Source: DATKZM01 sp035527975
GTDB lineage: Bacteria > Pseudomonadota > Alphaproteobacteria > JAPULJ01
Reading direction: 5' to 3'
Assembly (NCBI GenBank): GCA_035527975.1
Contig: DATKZM010000008.1
Location: 1-64,000 of the forward strand
Length of the DNA stretch: 64,000 nucleotides
Both the position numbers and the translations under genes were made by a program. Positions 23,960 through 32,300 of this stretch are shown here, piece by piece. The stretch's first letter is position 1, and the number at the start of each line of letters is the position of its first letter. Below the pieces are notes generated by a model that ran no database searches, had not been told where the DNA came from, and saw nothing but the letters and a program-made list of their open reading frames with translations.

Positions 23960-25540
23960 TTAGCGGCCGCTATCGGCCAGAGAAAGCACCCAGCCCTTCA
24001 TCCGCGCGGTGGCATTTTCCAAGTCCGCGGGCGTAAAGAAGTCCTTGGGATCGACTTTATCGACCGGATAGACGGGCCGCATGAAGTCGCTCTCGTAGCC
24101 GAAGGGTACGGTGGCGTCGATGCCCATGCCGCCTTCGAAGCGGGTATTGGCGGCAGTCCATTGCTGGCCGCCCGCGGTCATCCGCTCCGCCGGCATGAAG
24201 GTTTGGCCGCGGCCGCCAGGGATCGGGTTCAAGATGTCCAATTGCGGGTTCACCCGTGTGGTCAGGCACCACATGATGTCGTCCATCGAATAGGGGTCGA
24301 CGTCTTCGCTGACCGCGATCGCCAGACGCATGCCTTGTGACGTGGACAGGATGGCGCCGAGGAAGTTGCGCTGATAGCCCTCCTCGATCTTGTTGTTCTT
24401 CTTGACCTGGATGATGCAACCGCCCCAATCGGTCATGGAATAGGGGATGACCACATTCTGAATGATGCCGGGCTGGATGCGGTTGCACAGCTCGTAGATC
24501 GCCGCTTCGCGCACCGTGGTGTCGATATTGTGGTCGTCCAACGTGTGCACGCCGAGGCAGAAGATGATCGGCTTGGACGCCGGCTCGCGCGTGGTCACGG
24601 CGGTCACATGGAAGGTCGGCGCCTTGTAGGCCTTGCCCATATAGCCGGCCCATTCGGGATGGAAGTGATAGCGGCCCTGGACGCCGGCTTCCTCGCTTTC
24701 CGCCGTTTCGTAGCGGCGGTCATGGGTGTCGATATAGCCTTCCAGGACCACCTCGGCGTCGGCCAACGCCATGGCGTCGACCGTGCGCGCCTTGACCATG
24801 CGGACTGGCGAGCCCTGCACGGCGCCGGCAACCCCGATCTCATCGCAGCCTGTCGGCAGGATGACGTAGTCGAAGCCCGCGCCCGCGAGCAGTGTGCATG
24901 CCGGCGGCACGCCGAAGCACACGGTCAGCGGAACCTTTTCGCCGGACTTGTGGTACTTGCTCACGACTTGCCACATATGCGAGCCGGGCGAGATCTGGAA
25001 CGTGCCCACATTGCCCCAGCGGAAATTCATGCGGTTGTAGCCGAGGTCGGTGCCGCCCTCGAACTGATCGCCGGTCACGCAGCGGATGCCGGACCCCACG
25101 GTGAGCTCGGGCTCGTAGATGGTATGGCGGATCGGCACCATGTGCTCGTTTACATCGGTCGGATTCTCGATCACCACTTCCTGGCACGGCGCTTCGCTTT
25201 GCGGGATCTCCACCGGCTTCAGCGGATGCGACAGGGCGTAGGCGAGCCGACGCACGCGCTCGGGGTTGTCCCGCCAGCCGAACATCTTGTTGATGACGTT
25301 GATGTCGCCGAACAGGTTGGTGACGACCCGGTGGTTGGGCTTGCCCTTGACGTTGTTGAAGAGTACCGGGCAAGCGCCGTCGAGATGCTTCTGCAAGCCG
25401 GTGACCTCAAGATCGGGATCGACCTCCTTGTCGGTCTCGATCAGGTCGCCCTGCGCCTTAAGCCATTCGAGTGTTCCGCGCAGATCCTGGATGCCCTCGG
25501 CCGCGACGGCATGCTCTGATTTCAAGGTTGGTTTGTTCAT
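23960..25540 (-). CDS. UbiD-family decarboxylase (prenylated-FMN dependent)
   Basis: 526 residues. UbiD landmarks: the early DLRGTLEWL, the mid region NFRWGNVGTFQISPGSHMW near the expected prFMN/metal-binding strand, PPACTLLAGAG and the later TTRVNPQLDI. It would carry out reversible decarboxylation of an aromatic or unsaturated acid; no ubiX-like flavin prenyltransferase gene is in the window, so prFMN must be made elsewhere. GGGAGGG lies 6 bases before the ATG. A perfect palindrome (25576-25587) just upstream is shared with the ligase at 26650, pointing to control by the divergent MarR. Confidence 0.9.
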   Translation of the reverse strand: MNKPTLKSEHAVAAEGIQDLRGTLEWLKAQGDLIETDKEVDPDLEVTGLQKHLDGACPVLFNNVKGKPNHRVVTNLFGDINVINKMFGWRDNPERVRRLAYALSHPLKPVEIPQSEAPCQEVVIENPTDVNEHMVPIRHTIYEPELTVGSGIRCVTGDQFEGGTDLGYNRMNFRWGNVGTFQISPGSHMWQVVSKYHKSGEKVPLTVCFGVPPACTLLAGAGFDYVILPTGCDEIGVAGAVQGSPVRMVKARTVDAMALADAEVVLEGYIDTHDRRYETAESEEAGVQGRYHFHPEWAGYMGKAYKAPTFHVTAVTTREPASKPIIFCLGVHTLDDHNIDTTVREAAIYELCNRIQPGIIQNVVIPYSMTDWGGCIIQVKKNNKIEEGYQRNFLGAILSTSQGMRLAIAVSEDVDPYSMDDIMWCLTTRVNPQLDILNPIPGGRGQTFMPAERMTAGGQQWTAANTRFEGGMGIDATVPFGYESDFMRPVYPVDKVDPKDFFTPADLENATARMKGWVLSLADSGR

Positions 25541-25575
25541 TTTGCCCTCCCGGATCTTGCCCGCTCGAAATATCC

Positions 25576-25587
25576 TTAGATATCTAA
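25576..25587. promoter_or_regulatory. palindromic operator upstream of the UbiD gene
   Basis: TTAGATATCTAA, a perfect 12-bp palindrome, 36 bases from the UbiD start and inside the divergent ubiD/marR gap. Its outer arms TTAGA/TCTAA are identical to those of the site at 26529-26540. Palindromes of this kind are typical MarR-family operators. Confidence 0.6.
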
Positions 25588-25895
25588 CTATTAGAGATTT
25601 GGCCAGCCTAAGTCAATTGCGAACCATGCGAACCGGCCGCTCGATCATGCAACATTTTAGCAGGCAACCTACTGCCTGAACCATCGGAATATCGCGCAGT
25701 TCGCGAGTGCATTCATATTCTGCCGGGACCGATTTTTGGTTCGTTGTCCTTCCGCGATTCGCTAGATTGGCCCTGCGATACTGTTTCACTCGAAAGTTGG
25801 GGCTATCAACGCGCGGACGGGACCGGCGCATCGAGCGCGGGTATCCGGTCAAACGGGCGCGTGCGGTCCGGCGGATCAGGGCAGGGAGGGCGGGA

Positions 25896-26411
25896 TTGAG
25901 CCAGACCAAGCGCGCAAATGGGGCCGCACCCAATTCCCGGCATGGCGGGCAAGCCGAGGCCGTGCATTACCCTGCCGCTGAGAGCACCGGTTTTCTTGTG
26001 CGTGCGGCCAACCGGGCGTTTCAACGCGCGCTTGAGGAGCGGATCACGCTGCGCGGCGTGACCCCCGGGCAATGGTATTTCCTGCGTGTGCTTTGGGAAC
26101 AGGACGGGTTGAACCAGCGCGAGCTCAGCGGCCTCGTCGGCATGACCGAGCCAACCACGGTGGTCGCGCTGAACAGCATGGAGAAAGCCAAGCTGATCCG
26201 GCGCCAGCGCAGCACCTTGGACAAGCGCAAGGTCCATATCTTTCTGACCCAGAAGGGAAAACGGCTTCGCGGCGTCATGCTGCCATTGGCGCGGGAGGTC
26301 AATGAAATCGCCAGGCAAGGCGTTTCCGCCGAAGACACTGCGGCGATGCGGCGCGCGCTCACGCAAATGATCGATAATCTGGAAGCGGGCAAGGGCCGGG
26401 ACCGGACATAA
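25896..26411 (+). CDS. MarR-family regulator
   Basis: 171 residues. Winged-helix signature: VTPGQWYFLRVLWEQDGLNQ, then LSGLVGMTEPTTVVALN, and the wing RQRSTLDKRKVHIFLT. The frame is open back to 25707, but TTG 25896 is preceded by AGGGAGGG at ideal distance and gives a normal MarR length, so I chose it. The gene lies between the UbiD gene (divergent) and a CoA ligase (same direction), both with a TTAGA-N2-TCTAA palindrome in their upstream regions. An aromatic acid or its CoA ester is the likely ligand. Confidence 0.85.
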   Translation: MSQTKRANGAAPNSRHGGQAEAVHYPAAESTGFLVRAANRAFQRALEERITLRGVTPGQWYFLRVLWEQDGLNQRELSGLVGMTEPTTVVALNSMEKAKLIRRQRSTLDKRKVHIFLTQKGKRLRGVMLPLAREVNEIARQGVSAEDTAAMRRALTQMIDNLEAGKGRDRT

Positions 26412-26441
26412 GCGCCGGAACTTTGGGCGCCGGAACTTTGG
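26412..26441 (+). repeat. 15-bp tandem duplication
   Basis: GCGCCGGAACTTTGG occurs twice in a row, starting right after the MarR stop codon, followed by a degenerate third copy. One of several 13-15 bp tandem duplications next to gene ends in this window. Confidence 0.75.
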
Positions 26442-26528
26442 ATGTTGGAACCTGGCTGGTTGGGCTGATCGGACCTGCCGCAGGGCCCGAACATGGCTGT
26501 TGCCTGTGGCGCTTGGCGGCGCAGATAG

Positions 26529-26540
26529 TTAGAATTCTAA
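26529..26540. promoter_or_regulatory. palindromic operator upstream of the CoA ligase
   Basis: TTAGAATTCTAA, a perfect 12-bp palindrome 110 bases before the ligase start. It differs from the site at 25576-25587 only in the two central bases, so the same regulator probably binds both. Confidence 0.6.
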
Positions 26541-26649
26541 ACAACTGAGTTGACTCGCTTGGTCGGCATTCCAACAATCGAGGATTGCGGAGATTGACGG
26601 ACACTGCGTCGATAGGGGCTGCGTGATGCGCTCCGACCAAACAGGCTAA

Positions 26650-28236
26650 ATGACAGTCAACGACAACCGCCTGACCGCCGAAGGTGACGGGAGGCTGCGC
26701 GATCTGGCCGGATCGGATGCGCTGCGCCATTGGCTGGAGCGAAACGCCCGGCGCTCGGCCGGCAAGGCCTTCATCCACAGCATCGATCAGGGCAAGGCCA
26801 TCACCCATGGCCAGCTTCTTCAGACCGCTCAGAAACTGTCCGGATATTTTGGACAGGCCGGGATCGGCGCCAACGACCGGGTGGTGCTGCTGTCCAACAA
26901 TTCGATTGAGCACCTTGCCACCTATCTCAGTGTGATGGCGCATGGCGCCACGATCTGCACCATCAATGTCGAGATGAACGCCGCCTACTTCGAGGATATC
27001 CTGACGGGGTTGCGGCCTCGTTTGGTGCTCTACGAAGAGGGCGTGGTTGACGAGGATCTTGCCGAGCGGACCCCGGGCAAGTGGCAGGCGCTGGGCGACT
27101 GGCGCGCGGATGGCGGCTCGGGCTTGTTCGCGGCGATTGCGGATCAGCCGGGCGGAGATTGGCACGCACCGCCGGGCGTGCGTTCCGATGATGCGTGCAT
27201 CTACTACACTTCCGGAACCAGCGCGCTGCCCAAAGGCGTGGTGCTCAGCTTCGGCGAGCTGATTGACAACGTCGAGCCCATCGCAGACGCCTTCGGCATC
27301 GGCGAGAACGACCTTCTGCTCGATTTCCGCTCGTATAATTGGGCCTCGGCGCAAATTTTGAGCGCTCTGGCGCCGCTCGCCAAGGGCGCCTCGGTGGCGA
27401 TGGCGCGGAATTTCTCGCGCAGCCGCTTCTTCGGCTGGATCCGCGACTACGGGGCGACGATCGCCGCCGGCAACCCGACCACGCTCAACATGCTGATGAG
27501 CGAAGCCGGCAGTATCTCCGCCGCTGATTTTCCGACGCTCCGTTTCATCACCTCCAGCTCGGCCCCCCTGACGGTGCAGGAGGCCAAGCGCTTCGAGGCG
27601 CGGTTCAAGATCCCGATCGGGCAGGGCTATGGCTCCAGCGAGGCCGGCTGGATCGCGGGAAGCAACGAGGCCAGTCGGCGGCTGGGCAGCGTGGGCAGGC
27701 CGCTGGCATATCACCAGCTTTGGATCGTCGATGCCGACGGACGCGCCTTGCCGGCCGGCCAAGCCGGGCTGGTCGAGCTGGGCAGCGATCCTGAGCGCGC
27801 CTTTCGTTACGTAGGCGCCGACGGGTCGGTAAAGGTCCACGCAACCGGCCGTTTTCGCACCGGCGATCTGGGCTATCTCGATGATGACGGATACCTCTTC
27901 ATCACCGGCCGCGAGACCGATCTGATCATTCGCGGCGGGGTCAACATCGCGCCGCTCGAGATTGACGGGGTTCTGCTGCAGCGACCCGAGATCGCCGAAG
28001 CGGCAACCATCGGCGTTCCCGACAAAATCTACGGCGAGGAAGTGGTGAGCTACGTCGTGGTCAAACCGGACGCCGACATCGTTGAAGCGGCGATCTTGGA
28101 GCATTGCGGCGCGCACCTGCCGGCGTTCAAGGCGCCCAAGCGAATATTTTTCGCCGAGAGCCTGCCCAAGACAGCGCGCGGAAAGACAGACCGCAAAGCC
28201 TTGATCGAGGACTGGAAACGCGAGAACGCCGACTAA
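26650..28236 (+). CDS. AMP-dependent CoA ligase/synthetase
   Basis: 528 residues of the ANL superfamily. A3 YYTSGTSALPKGVV, A5 GQGYGSSEAGW, A7 RFRTGDLGYLDDDGY, A8 GRETDLIIRGGVNI, and the A10 lysine in PKTARGKTDRKAL are all visible, so it should be active. Substrate unknown; the shared operator with the UbiD decarboxylase and MarR suggests it activates an aromatic or related acid in the same pathway. It converges with the ThDP gene. Confidence 0.9.
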   Translation: MTVNDNRLTAEGDGRLRDLAGSDALRHWLERNARRSAGKAFIHSIDQGKAITHGQLLQTAQKLSGYFGQAGIGANDRVVLLSNNSIEHLATYLSVMAHGATICTINVEMNAAYFEDILTGLRPRLVLYEEGVVDEDLAERTPGKWQALGDWRADGGSGLFAAIADQPGGDWHAPPGVRSDDACIYYTSGTSALPKGVVLSFGELIDNVEPIADAFGIGENDLLLDFRSYNWASAQILSALAPLAKGASVAMARNFSRSRFFGWIRDYGATIAAGNPTTLNMLMSEAGSISAADFPTLRFITSSSAPLTVQEAKRFEARFKIPIGQGYGSSEAGWIAGSNEASRRLGSVGRPLAYHQLWIVDADGRALPAGQAGLVELGSDPERAFRYVGADGSVKVHATGRFRTGDLGYLDDDGYLFITGRETDLIIRGGVNIAPLEIDGVLLQRPEIAEAATIGVPDKIYGEEVVSYVVVKPDADIVEAAILEHCGAHLPAFKAPKRIFFAESLPKTARGKTDRKALIEDWKRENAD

Positions 28237-28269
28237 AGTGTCTCGCGACAAGGCTGACTTACCTTTGTT

Positions 28270-28295
28270 CCCTCCCCTTCTTTAGAGGGGGAGGG
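28270..28295. terminator. hairpin between convergent genes
   Basis: CCCTCCCC (28270-28277) pairs with GGGGAGGG (28288-28295) across a 10-base loop, 34 bases after the ligase stop and before the convergent ThDP gene end. There is no T-run on the plus side, so it may act in either direction or only stabilise 3' ends. Confidence 0.4.
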
Positions 28296-28373
28296 CGATT
28301 GTTGCGGCCAGCGATTTGGGAAAGAGCGGCTGCAGGTGCTGTCGCCGCGCTCATCCCCGGTTTGCATGCACCG

Positions 28374-30149
28374 TCAGCGGGTGACCAGCGGCGTGTTGTA
28401 ACCGGGCTCGACCCATACATCGATCAGATGCGGACGGCCTGCCTCGACCGCGACGAGCCCGGCTTCGATCGCCTGGCTGAGCGCGCCCCAGCATTCCACC
28501 GGACCCTCGGCCTCGATGCCCTGGGCCCGGGCCAGCGCGGCGATATCGATCGGTGGGTCGTCGATGCGCTGACCGATCCATTTGTTCTCCACCGGCCGGC
28601 CGCGAACGCGTGCAGTCGCCTCTTGATGGATCTCGTCGTTGAAGTTCGATCGGTTGTTGGCGATCACGAAGAGCGCCGGGATCCGGTAGCGCGCTGCCGT
28701 CCACAGCGCCGTTGCGCCTTGCATGAAATCGCCGTCGCCGATCACCGCCACCGGCAGGCGGCCGGTTCCCTTGAGCGCCAATGCCGCGCCGATGGTGATG
28801 CCGGTCGCCGAGCCGAGCCCGGCGCCGCCGTCATAGCCGATGAAATCGAGCGGCTCGCGGAAGTGATAGACCGACGCATCCCAGCCGAGCGTCACCCGGG
28901 TGAGCGTCAAGCGCCGCGCGCCGCGCGCCGCGGCAAGCGCCCGGCCGATATCGATGGGTTCGAGCGGCGCGTCGGGAGCCTTTTCCGGGGGCTCGGCCGG
29001 TTGCGGGGCCGGCGTCCCATTTGACCAGCGCGGCTTTCCGTCGAGCCGCGCCTCGAGCACGGCAAGAAGCTGGGCGACGAAGCCGTCGGGATCGGCATGA
29101 ACCGTGAGATCGCTCGGCGCCAGGCCAAAGTGGTCCATGGACCAGCCGTTATGCGCGTGAATGTCGACACTGCACGAGATCACTTGCGCCGGCACGTCGG
29201 TGCCAAGCCCCGCCGACTTGAAGGTTCCGGCGAGGTCAACCCAGTCGAGGGACAGGACCGCATCGGCTTGGCACAGCGCATCGGCCCGCTCGCCGCGCAG
29301 CCACAATGAGGGCGCGCCGACATGCAATGGATGGTCGGTCGGGAAGGTGGCGGCGATCTTGATGTCGGTCAGCACGCCGGCGCCGAGCAGCTCGGCGAGG
29401 CGGCGCCGGTTGTCCCAGTCCGCCTGGTCGCGCGACATGCGCCCCATGAGGACGAGTGGCCGTTTTGCCTCGAGCAGCAAGTCGGCCGCGCGCTCGATCG
29501 CCTGCGCCGATGCGGCCTGCGGCTCGCCCGGCGCAAAACGCGCGACGTCGGGGATCTCCATCGGCTCATCCAATTCGGTTTCCTGCATGCCGGCATCGAG
29601 GCAGAGATAGACCGGCCCCTGTGGCGGCGTCCGCGCCATCAGCGCCCCGCGCAACATGCTTTCCACCAGCGCTTCGGGCGAGCGCGGCTCGTCATCCCAT
29701 TTGGTGAAGTTGCGCAGCAGCGCGCCCTGGTCCTTGGCGGTGTGGATCCAGTCGATCCAGGGCCGTCGGCGCGCCGCATCGACCGGCCCGGTTGCGCCCA
29801 GCAGGTAGACCGGCATGCGGTCGCACCACGCGTTGAACACCGCCATCAGCCCGTGCAGCAAGCCGACGTTGGAATGGACGACCGCCGCCATCGGCTCGCC
29901 GGTGACCTTGGCATAGCCGTGGGCGATCGCGACCGGGTGGTCCTCGTGCAGGCACAGCAGCATCTGCGGGTCGCGATTGCCGAGATAATTGACCAGGCTG
30001 TCGTGTAGCCCGCGATAGCTGGCGCCGGGATTGAGGGCGATGTAGCGGATGCCGAGCCGGCGCAGCATCTCCGCCGCGATATCGCTCACCCAGCCCATGC
30101 GGCGATTGTCCCCGGCTTCGGGTATGTCGAGTTCGTGCATCTCGGTCAT
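28374..30149 (-). CDS. thiamine-diphosphate-dependent enzyme, acetolactate-synthase superfamily
   Basis: 591 residues in the usual three-domain order. The N-terminal domain has the catalytic-type Glu in LCLHEDHPVAIAHGYA, the middle domain follows at about 230-370, and the C-terminal ThDP/Mg motif reads GDGDFMQGATALW ... IANNRSNFND. It is a 2-ketoacid decarboxylase or carboligase of unknown substrate. The start is ATG 30149; the in-frame TTG-type extension to 30191 is unlikely. It is divergent from the ATP sulfurylase gene with a 144-base gap, so a shared regulatory region is possible. Confidence 0.85.
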   Translation of the reverse strand: MTEMHELDIPEAGDNRRMGWVSDIAAEMLRRLGIRYIALNPGASYRGLHDSLVNYLGNRDPQMLLCLHEDHPVAIAHGYAKVTGEPMAAVVHSNVGLLHGLMAVFNAWCDRMPVYLLGATGPVDAARRRPWIDWIHTAKDQGALLRNFTKWDDEPRSPEALVESMLRGALMARTPPQGPVYLCLDAGMQETELDEPMEIPDVARFAPGEPQAASAQAIERAADLLLEAKRPLVLMGRMSRDQADWDNRRRLAELLGAGVLTDIKIAATFPTDHPLHVGAPSLWLRGERADALCQADAVLSLDWVDLAGTFKSAGLGTDVPAQVISCSVDIHAHNGWSMDHFGLAPSDLTVHADPDGFVAQLLAVLEARLDGKPRWSNGTPAPQPAEPPEKAPDAPLEPIDIGRALAAARGARRLTLTRVTLGWDASVYHFREPLDFIGYDGGAGLGSATGITIGAALALKGTGRLPVAVIGDGDFMQGATALWTAARYRIPALFVIANNRSNFNDEIHQEATARVRGRPVENKWIGQRIDDPPIDIAALARAQGIEAEGPVECWGALSQAIEAGLVAVEAGRPHLIDVWVEPGYNTPLVTR

Positions 30150-30293
30150 TTGGCTGTCCCCCGCCGCGGCCCAGGCTTGCAATACCGCCAATCGATCATA
30201 TTTACCCTGCCTTTCCTATATGTCTGTCTGCAGGCCAATCCGCTCGACCGGAGGGGACAGCGCACCGGACAAGACCAGGAACCGGGGGAGAGA

Positions 30294-31472
30294 ATGACCA
30301 AATTGGTGCCGCCGCATGGAGCGGAAATGCTGAAGCCCCTGCTGGCGGCGGAACCGCACCGGGCAGCGCAAATCGAGCGTGCCGGGGCGTTGCCGAAGAT
30401 CCCGCTGACCAGCCGAGAGGTCTCCGACCTCTTCATGCTCGGCATGGGTGCCTATACGCCCCTCGACGGGTTCATGGGCGAGGCTGATTGGCGCGGCGCT
30501 TGCGTCGACATGCGGCTTGCAAGCGGCGTCTTCTGGCCGATCCCGATCACGCTCTCGGCGAGCCAGGTTGTCGCAGATGGTCTTGGCCATGGCGACGAGG
30601 CAGCGCTCGTCGATGGTGAGACCGGCGCGGTCCTGGGCATCATCACCGTGCATGAGACATACGCGATCGACAAACAGCTCGAATGCGCGGAGGTTTTCCG
30701 AACCACCGACGCGGCCCATCCAGGCGTCGCCAAGGTGATGGCGCAGGCGGCGGTCAATATCGCCGGTCCGGTCGTGGTGCTGTCGGAAGGCCACTTCCCG
30801 CAGACCTATGAGGGGCTCTATTTTCGCCCGGCCGAGACCCGCGCCATGTTCGAGGAGAAGGGCTGGTCGACGATCGCCGCCTTTCAGACGCGCAATCCGA
30901 TGCATCGCAGCCACGAGTATCTGGCCAAGATCGCCATCGAGGTCTGCGACGGCGTGCTGATCCACCAGGTGCTGGGCGCGCTCAAGCCGGGCGACATTCC
31001 GGCCGACGTCCGCGTTGCGGCGATCGACGCGCTGGTGCGGAACTACTTTGCCGAGGGCACCGCAATCCAGGGCGGCTATCCCATCGAGATGCGCTATGCG
31101 GGGCCGCGCGAAGCATTGTTGCACGCCGTGTTCCGGCAGAATTTCGGCTGTTCGCACCTGATCGTCGGGCGCGACCACGCCGGGGTTGGCGATTATTACG
31201 GGCCCTTCGATGCGCATCATATCTTCGATACGCTGCCCGAAGGCAGCCTGGTGACGCAGCCGCTCAAGATCGACATCACGTTCTTTTGCTATGCCTGCGG
31301 CGGCATGGCGACGGCGCGGACCTGCCCGCATGGCGCGGATGACCGGCTGTCGATCTCCGGGACACGGCTGCGCGAGATGTTCGCCAACCACGAAAAAATA
31401 CCCGACGAGTACAGCCGCCCGGAAGTGATCGCGGTGCTCCAGGCGTTTTACGACAGCTCCGAAGCGGCGTGA
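30294..31472 (+). CDS. sat: ATP sulfurylase (sulfate adenylyltransferase, Sat type)
   Basis: 392 residues. The family signatures are intact: QTRNPMHRSHE (ATP/sulfate site with HxxH), VGRDHAGVGDYYG, and the Zn-type YACGGMATARTCPHG. It interconverts ATP plus sulfate with APS plus pyrophosphate. It is the homo-oligomeric Sat, not the CysDN type, and no APS reductase or kinase gene is near. ATG 30294 has GGGGGAG upstream. It is flanked by a ThDP enzyme and a ferritin-like protein, an unusual setting that may point to sulfonate or organosulfur use. Confidence 0.93.
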   Translation: MTKLVPPHGAEMLKPLLAAEPHRAAQIERAGALPKIPLTSREVSDLFMLGMGAYTPLDGFMGEADWRGACVDMRLASGVFWPIPITLSASQVVADGLGHGDEAALVDGETGAVLGIITVHETYAIDKQLECAEVFRTTDAAHPGVAKVMAQAAVNIAGPVVVLSEGHFPQTYEGLYFRPAETRAMFEEKGWSTIAAFQTRNPMHRSHEYLAKIAIEVCDGVLIHQVLGALKPGDIPADVRVAAIDALVRNYFAEGTAIQGGYPIEMRYAGPREALLHAVFRQNFGCSHLIVGRDHAGVGDYYGPFDAHHIFDTLPEGSLVTQPLKIDITFFCYACGGMATARTCPHGADDRLSISGTRLREMFANHEKIPDEYSRPEVIAVLQAFYDSSEAA

Positions 31473-31475
31473 CCC

Positions 31476-32234
31476 CTATTGCAGCGAGGCGATGATCTCC
31501 CGCGTGCTTGGCATCAGCTCGGCGCCCGCCGTCTCGAATTTTTCGAAGGACGGAAACTTGAGCCCGTTTTCGGCCATGTAGTCCCGCATCTCGGTGAGGT
31601 AGCGGTTGACGACGGCCTCGGTGGAATTGCGCTTGAGGCCATGGGCCAGGCAAAAGTCGTTGTCGGCGCCCTCGGGGCGGCCGAAGCAGCGCTTCACGGC
31701 GTTGGGCAGCAGCTCATCGAAGACCGCCTGAAAGCGGGCAAGCTGCGCGGGATCCTTGGCGAAGGTACGCAGATTGTCGACGCCGTTGCCGTAATGCTCT
31801 TCCTCATCGGCCAGCACTACGCCCATCTTGTCCGCCCAGGGACGGTAGCTGCTCTTGGCGTATTCCATGATCTGCTGGCTGCCGCCGCGGTCGACCGTGA
31901 AGTTGAAGACCGCGATGTGGACCCAGTCGTCGAGATCGAGATGCCAAAACTTGCCGGCATCGGGGCGCGCCTCGATGATCGCATCGGCGTCCTCGCCGAG
32001 ATCTCCCAGAACGTCGATCAGCATCTGGCTGTGCTGGGCTTCCTCGAAGGTGAATTCCGCCGCCAGGAACCGTTCGCGCCAGCTTGGTGCCGCCGCAATC
32101 GAGCGGCCGAACACTTCGGCCGTCGCCGTCTCCGCCCAAAGTTGGCGGGTCAGCAGGCGAACCAGCATGTTGCGGTAGTCGCCCGAGACCTCGCTCGCCG
32201 CATGGTATTCGGGGATCTTGACAGCTTCATTCAT
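31476..32234 (-). CDS. orphan Paa-type ferritin-like di-iron protein
   Basis: 252 residues. Two carboxylate-helix motifs typical of PaaA/PaaC-like proteins are present: FEEAQHSQML (ExxH, about 64-73) and DEEEHYGNG (ExxH-like, about 143-151), plus an acidic residue in the first helix (WAETATAEVF). So a di-iron site looks possible. Unlike the set at 4.6-6.4 kb there is no B subunit next to it. Taggaa precedes the ATG. It converges with sat, ending 3 bases after it, and follows the quinone oxidoreductase gene on the same strand by 66 bases. Confidence 0.75.
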   Translation of the reverse strand: MNEAVKIPEYHAASEVSGDYRNMLVRLLTRQLWAETATAEVFGRSIAAAPSWRERFLAAEFTFEEAQHSQMLIDVLGDLGEDADAIIEARPDAGKFWHLDLDDWVHIAVFNFTVDRGGSQQIMEYAKSSYRPWADKMGVVLADEEEHYGNGVDNLRTFAKDPAQLARFQAVFDELLPNAVKRCFGRPEGADNDFCLAHGLKRNSTEAVVNRYLTEMRDYMAENGLKFPSFEKFETAGAELMPSTREIIASLQ

Positions 32235-32300
32235 TTCCTAGCTCCTGCTCCAAATCGAACCCGCGAATGCCTGGTCTCGCACCGCCTGGTTCGGACGGTG

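Noticed and set aside
26359..28251. 630-codon minus-strand ORF
   Set aside because: Antisense shadow of the CoA ligase at 26650-28236.
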